DNA from: Bradyrhizobium diazoefficiens
GTDB taxonomy: Bacteria > Pseudomonadota > Alphaproteobacteria > Rhizobiales > Xanthobacteraceae
Assembly: GCF_018131185.1 (NCBI RefSeq)
Contig: NZ_JAFCJE010000002.1
Location: forward strand, 186,001 to 250,000
DNA length: 64,000 nucleotides
Direction: 5' to 3'
Below the pieces are notes generated by a model that searched no databases, was not told where the DNA came from, and was given only the letters and a program-made list of their open reading frames with translations. Each line of letters begins with the position of its first letter. Within the stretch, counting starts at the first letter, position 1. Made by a program: the position numbers and the translations under genes. Below, piece after piece: positions 61,573 through 64,000 of the stretch.

Positions 61573-61926
61573 CTATTTGGTGCAGTCCTTCAGATCCTTG
61601 TCGGCGATCGAGAACACTGCGTCCGCCCTGATCTCGATGTTGCGAACGACGCACTGCCGCGCGCTGGGATAGCTGACCTTGGCGTCGTAGCGGCCCGGTT
61701 CGACGCCGGTAATGCGCAGCCGCTCGTCGTGGTCGACCTCCTTGTCCTTGTCGTTCAAACACAGGTTCGGGCCCCAGTCCGTCTTGCCGGCGGGTGAGAG
61801 CTGGAAGCCGGAGATCGTTTCCGTCGTCAGGTTCCAGAGCCTGATGCCCTTGCCCTTGGCTTGCGCCAGCGCCGCACCCGGCACCGCGACCAAGAGGATG
61901 CCGATCGCAATCAGCCTAAGCCGCAT
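61573..61926 (-). CDS. Secreted protein with acidic metal-binding-like loop
   Basis: 117 residues from the ATG at 61926 (GGGAGGTTCACC upstream). Signal peptide ends GAALA-QAK. A beta-rich mature domain includes IRLWNLTTETISGFQLSP and RYDAKVSYPSARQCVV, with three Cys. The loop CLNDKDKEVDHDERL near residue 55 packs Asp, Asp, Glu, Asp, Asp and Glu in a spacing like the start of an EF hand but without its Gly and final Glu. It may bind Ca or a lanthanide. It is the 3'-most gene before the ABC transporter (47 bp after the ATPase stop, same strand), so it is a probable operon member. Confidence 0.75.
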   Translation of the reverse strand: MRLRLIAIGILLVAVPGAALAQAKGKGIRLWNLTTETISGFQLSPAGKTDWGPNLCLNDKDKEVDHDERLRITGVEPGRYDAKVSYPSARQCVVRNIEIRADAVFSIADKDLKDCTK

Positions 61927-61972
61927 TGGTGAACCTCCCTCGACAACGTTTGCTTCAGTTGACCACGAGTTT

Positions 61973-62683
61973 TCATTTCGATTCAAGCTGCAAGGTTGGG
62001 AGCTCCGCCCTGATCCTGCCGAGTTCGGCCTCACTGCGCATCGCGCGCGGAATGGCAATCGGGACTTCCTGCACGATGCGCGCGGGGCGCGGCGACAAGA
62101 AGAACAGGCGGTCGCCGAGCCGGATCGCATCGTCGAGACTGTGGGTGACGAGCAGCGTCATCACCGGGCGACTCGCCACCAGCGTTGCGATCTCGTCGCG
62201 CAAGCGGCCGGCGAGCGCGTCGTCGAGCGAGGCGAGGGGCTCGTCGAGCACCAGCAGATCGGGCTCGACTGCAAAGGCGCGGGCGAGCGCGACGCGCCGG
62301 GCGAGGCCAAGCGACAACTCGCCGGGAAAGTGGCTGCGATGCGCGTCCAACTCGAGAATCCGGAAAAGCTCCGACAGCTTTGCCTCGGTCACGTCGGGCG
62401 CCGCCAGCCGCACATTCTGCTCGACCGAGCGCCACGGCAACAGTCGCGGCTCCTGGAACACCATTCCGATCCGCGCCTGCGGTGGACGGGCGACATGGCC
62501 CCTGAAATCGCCATCGAGCCCGAGGATGATGCGCAGCATCGTGCTCTTGCCGCAGCCCGAGGGGCCAATGAGCACGCCGACCTCGCCAGGGTTAAGCACG
62601 AATTTGAGCGGCGCCAGCACCTCGTGCATCCCGCCGGCGGCACTTTTGAACGTCTTGCCGGTAATTTCGACCTCAAGCCGCAC
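61973..62683 (-). CDS. ABC transporter ATPase (NMT1/SsuB type)
   Basis: 236 residues from a GTG at 62683 that overlaps the permease end by 11 bp. Walker A IGPSGCGKSTMLR near 38, Walker B DLLVLDEPLASLD near 155 and switch His in VTHSLDDAI. The signature is LSLGLARRVALARA instead of LSGGQ-type, an unusual form that may still work since Ser and the second Gly are kept. Energises the transporter encoded by the next two genes upstream. Confidence 0.88.
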   Translation of the reverse strand: MRLEVEITGKTFKSAAGGMHEVLAPLKFVLNPGEVGVLIGPSGCGKSTMLRIILGLDGDFRGHVARPPQARIGMVFQEPRLLPWRSVEQNVRLAAPDVTEAKLSELFRILELDAHRSHFPGELSLGLARRVALARAFAVEPDLLVLDEPLASLDDALAGRLRDEIATLVASRPVMTLLVTHSLDDAIRLGDRLFFLSPRPARIVQEVPIAIPRAMRSEAELGRIRAELPTLQLESK

Positions 62684-63410
62684 GGGGCCGCCACCGTGTT
62701 GCGCGGGCTTCGAACGGCTGCACCAGCAAGGTTTCGATCACGAGCACGACCGCAGCGAATGTTAGCGAATAAGCGAGCAGCCGCGGTGTGTCGAACAGCT
62801 GAAAGGCGACGCCGATCTCGAAGCCGACGCCGTTCGGACGCCCAAGCAACTCGGCGACCAATACGATCTTCCATACCAGCGACAGTCCGGAGCGGGCCGC
62901 GGCGGCGATATAGGGCGCAAGCTGCGGCAGCACGACATGGCGGAATGCGCGCCAACGCGTCATCGCGAACACGCTCGCCATCTCGTCGAGCGAGCGGTCG
63001 AGCGCACGGGTGCCCTCGCGCAAGGTGACGACCGCCGTCGGCAGCTTGTTGATGGCGATCGCTGCGATTGCGGCGGTCTCGGTCAGTCCGGCCCAGATAT
63101 AGGCCAGCACGATCACGACCAGCGCAGGCAGGTTGAGCAGCAGGATCAGCCAGGGATCGCCGAGCCGGTCGGCGAGCCTGACCCGTCCCATCAGATAGCC
63201 GATCGCGCTGCCGAGCGACATCGCCAGCACGAAGGCGAGCGTGACCCGCGCCAGCGTGGCGCCGAGATGCAGGAACAGCGCGCCCGATGAGGCTTCCGCG
63301 ATCATCACCTCGAGCACGGCCGGCGGGGAGGGCAGCTTTGCGCCACCGACGAACAGTGCGGCAATCCACCAGGTCACGAGGAACAGGGCGAACGATAGAA
63401 GACGCAGCAC
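62673..63410 (-). CDS. ABC transporter permease (NMT1/SsuC type)
   Basis: 245 residues from a GTG at 63410, one base after the binding-protein stop, with GGAG 7 nt upstream. About six helices; the cytoplasmic loop DEMASVFAMTRWRAFRHVVLPQLAP near 150 is the EAA motif. Partner of the ATPase and binding protein in a compact three-gene uptake system that ends the alcohol-oxidation island. Confidence 0.88.
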   Translation of the reverse strand: MLRLLSFALFLVTWWIAALFVGGAKLPSPPAVLEVMIAEASSGALFLHLGATLARVTLAFVLAMSLGSAIGYLMGRVRLADRLGDPWLILLLNLPALVVIVLAYIWAGLTETAAIAAIAINKLPTAVVTLREGTRALDRSLDEMASVFAMTRWRAFRHVVLPQLAPYIAAAARSGLSLVWKIVLVAELLGRPNGVGFEIGVAFQLFDTPRLLAYSLTFAAVVLVIETLLVQPFEARATRWRPRAA

Positions 63411-63411
63411 C

Positions 63412-64000
63412 TCAGTCTCCGGGCACGGCGTGATAGAAGGTGCCGGGATCGAGCTCGGCGGCGGGGCCGACGAGGTCGCGGCCGCCGATCTCGGCCAGCA
63501 CGCGGTAGAGCACGCGCGCATCCTTTTCTTCGTCCTCGATGCTCCGGCGCGGAATGCCGTCGCGATAGCGGTCGCGATAGGTCTTGAGCAGGGTGGCATC
63601 GCTGGTGCCTGTCAGTGGCGCGATCTTGTCCCAGGCCGCATCCGAGTTCACCAGCAGCTGCTTGGCCTTGCGGGTCATGGCGATGAAGCGCGCCACCGCT
63701 TCGCGATGGCTGGCGGCCCAACGCTCGTCAAAGACATAGCCGACCGCCGAGACAGCGCCCTTGGCTCCAAGCTTCGGCAAGATGTCCTCGATGCCGGCGA
63801 GGCGCCTAAAACCCTTGGCTTCGAGCTGGGCGCAGAAATTCCAGAAATTGAGGCTTGCATCCATCTCGCCGTCGAGGGATTTGGCGGCGATCAAGGGCGG
63901 AGCGCCATAGGCGATAGTTGCCTCCGTCTTCAGGTCGATGCCGTCCTGCTTCATGCGCGCCTGGAGCAGCAGCCAGCTCTTGTCGATGGCTCCGCCGGCA
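63412..64000 (-). CDS. ABC substrate-binding protein (NMT1/SsuA type; N-terminus outside window)
   Basis: About 196 C-terminal residues are visible; the frame stays open to the right edge (AIDKSWLLLQARMKQDGIDL). GEMDASLNFWNFCAQLEAKGF and VFDERWAASHREAVARFIAMT are typical of the periplasmic NMT1/SsuA-like fold. Only the second lobe is present here. It is the first of three genes for an importer. Its ligand cannot be read; proximity to lanM, pqqA and quinoproteins raises the possibility of a metal chelate or a quinone-linked compound. Confidence 0.82.
   Translation of the reverse strand, partial: AGGAIDKSWLLLQARMKQDGIDLKTEATIAYGAPPLIAAKSLDGEMDASLNFWNFCAQLEAKGFRRLAGIEDILPKLGAKGAVSAVGYVFDERWAASHREAVARFIAMTRKAKQLLVNSDAAWDKIAPLTGTSDATLLKTYRDRYRDGIPRRSIEDEEKDARVLYRVLAEIGGRDLVGPAAELDPGTFYHAVPGD

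Overview
The window is about 64 kb of high-GC alphaproteobacterial chromosome, most like Bradyrhizobium or a close relative. Supporting this are a subclass B3 metallo-beta-lactamase that resembles BJP-1 of Bradyrhizobium along its length, DUF1236 and HGGAP-type small proteins typical of that family, many TctC-type binding proteins, and dense ATGA/GTGA-coupled operons. I see no IS element, CRISPR array, tRNA or rRNA. All calls were made by reading the sequence; no database search was run.

Layout. 1-12 kb: mixed housekeeping and transport genes (M20 peptidase, MFS transporter, cell-wall enzymes, PuuD-type urate hydroxylase, a PQQ sugar dehydrogenase). 12-24 kb: an AraC regulator, then a divergent histidine-utilisation locus. 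hutF-hutC-ABC transporter-M20 hydrolase read leftward and hutI-hutH-hutU rightward, with a perfect 20-bp palindrome between them as probable HutC operator. No hutG is present, and the M20 hydrolase is well placed to do its job. 24-33 kb: a TetR repressor, a three-subunit molybdenum hydroxylase and a five-gene Liv-type ABC transporter. 33-41 kb: a GGDEF-EAL protein, the B3 beta-lactamase, two convergent tungstate-transporter-like genes, a 3-hydroxybutyryl-CoA dehydrogenase and a truncated haemoglobin.

42-64 kb: the most interesting part, a periplasmic alcohol-oxidation island that appears to be lanthanide dependent. It carries XoxF with cytochrome XoxG, class III alcohol dehydrogenase and Gfa in one operon closed by a strong terminator. 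It also has a second quinoprotein operon (dehydrogenase, cytochrome c, XoxJ-like protein), a third quinoprotein dehydrogenase behind a Tat-type Rieske protein, and a periplasmic molybdenum aldehyde-oxidase-like pair. A lanmodulin homologue with four EF hands and a 26-codon pqqA with no pqqBCDE beside it lie near the right end. All three quinoproteins have the extra Asp two residues after the catalytic Asp that marks lanthanide enzymes.

An outer-membrane barrel, an acidic secreted protein and an NMT1/SsuA-type ABC transporter follow pqqA and are candidates for metal or ligand uptake. The inferred pathway is methanol or another alcohol to aldehyde in the periplasm (XoxF and relatives, electrons to c-type cytochromes), then formaldehyde to S-formylglutathione in the cytoplasm through Gfa and the class III dehydrogenase. 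Short sequence elements shared between the xoxF/araC, lanM and pqqA upstream regions suggest a common regulon.
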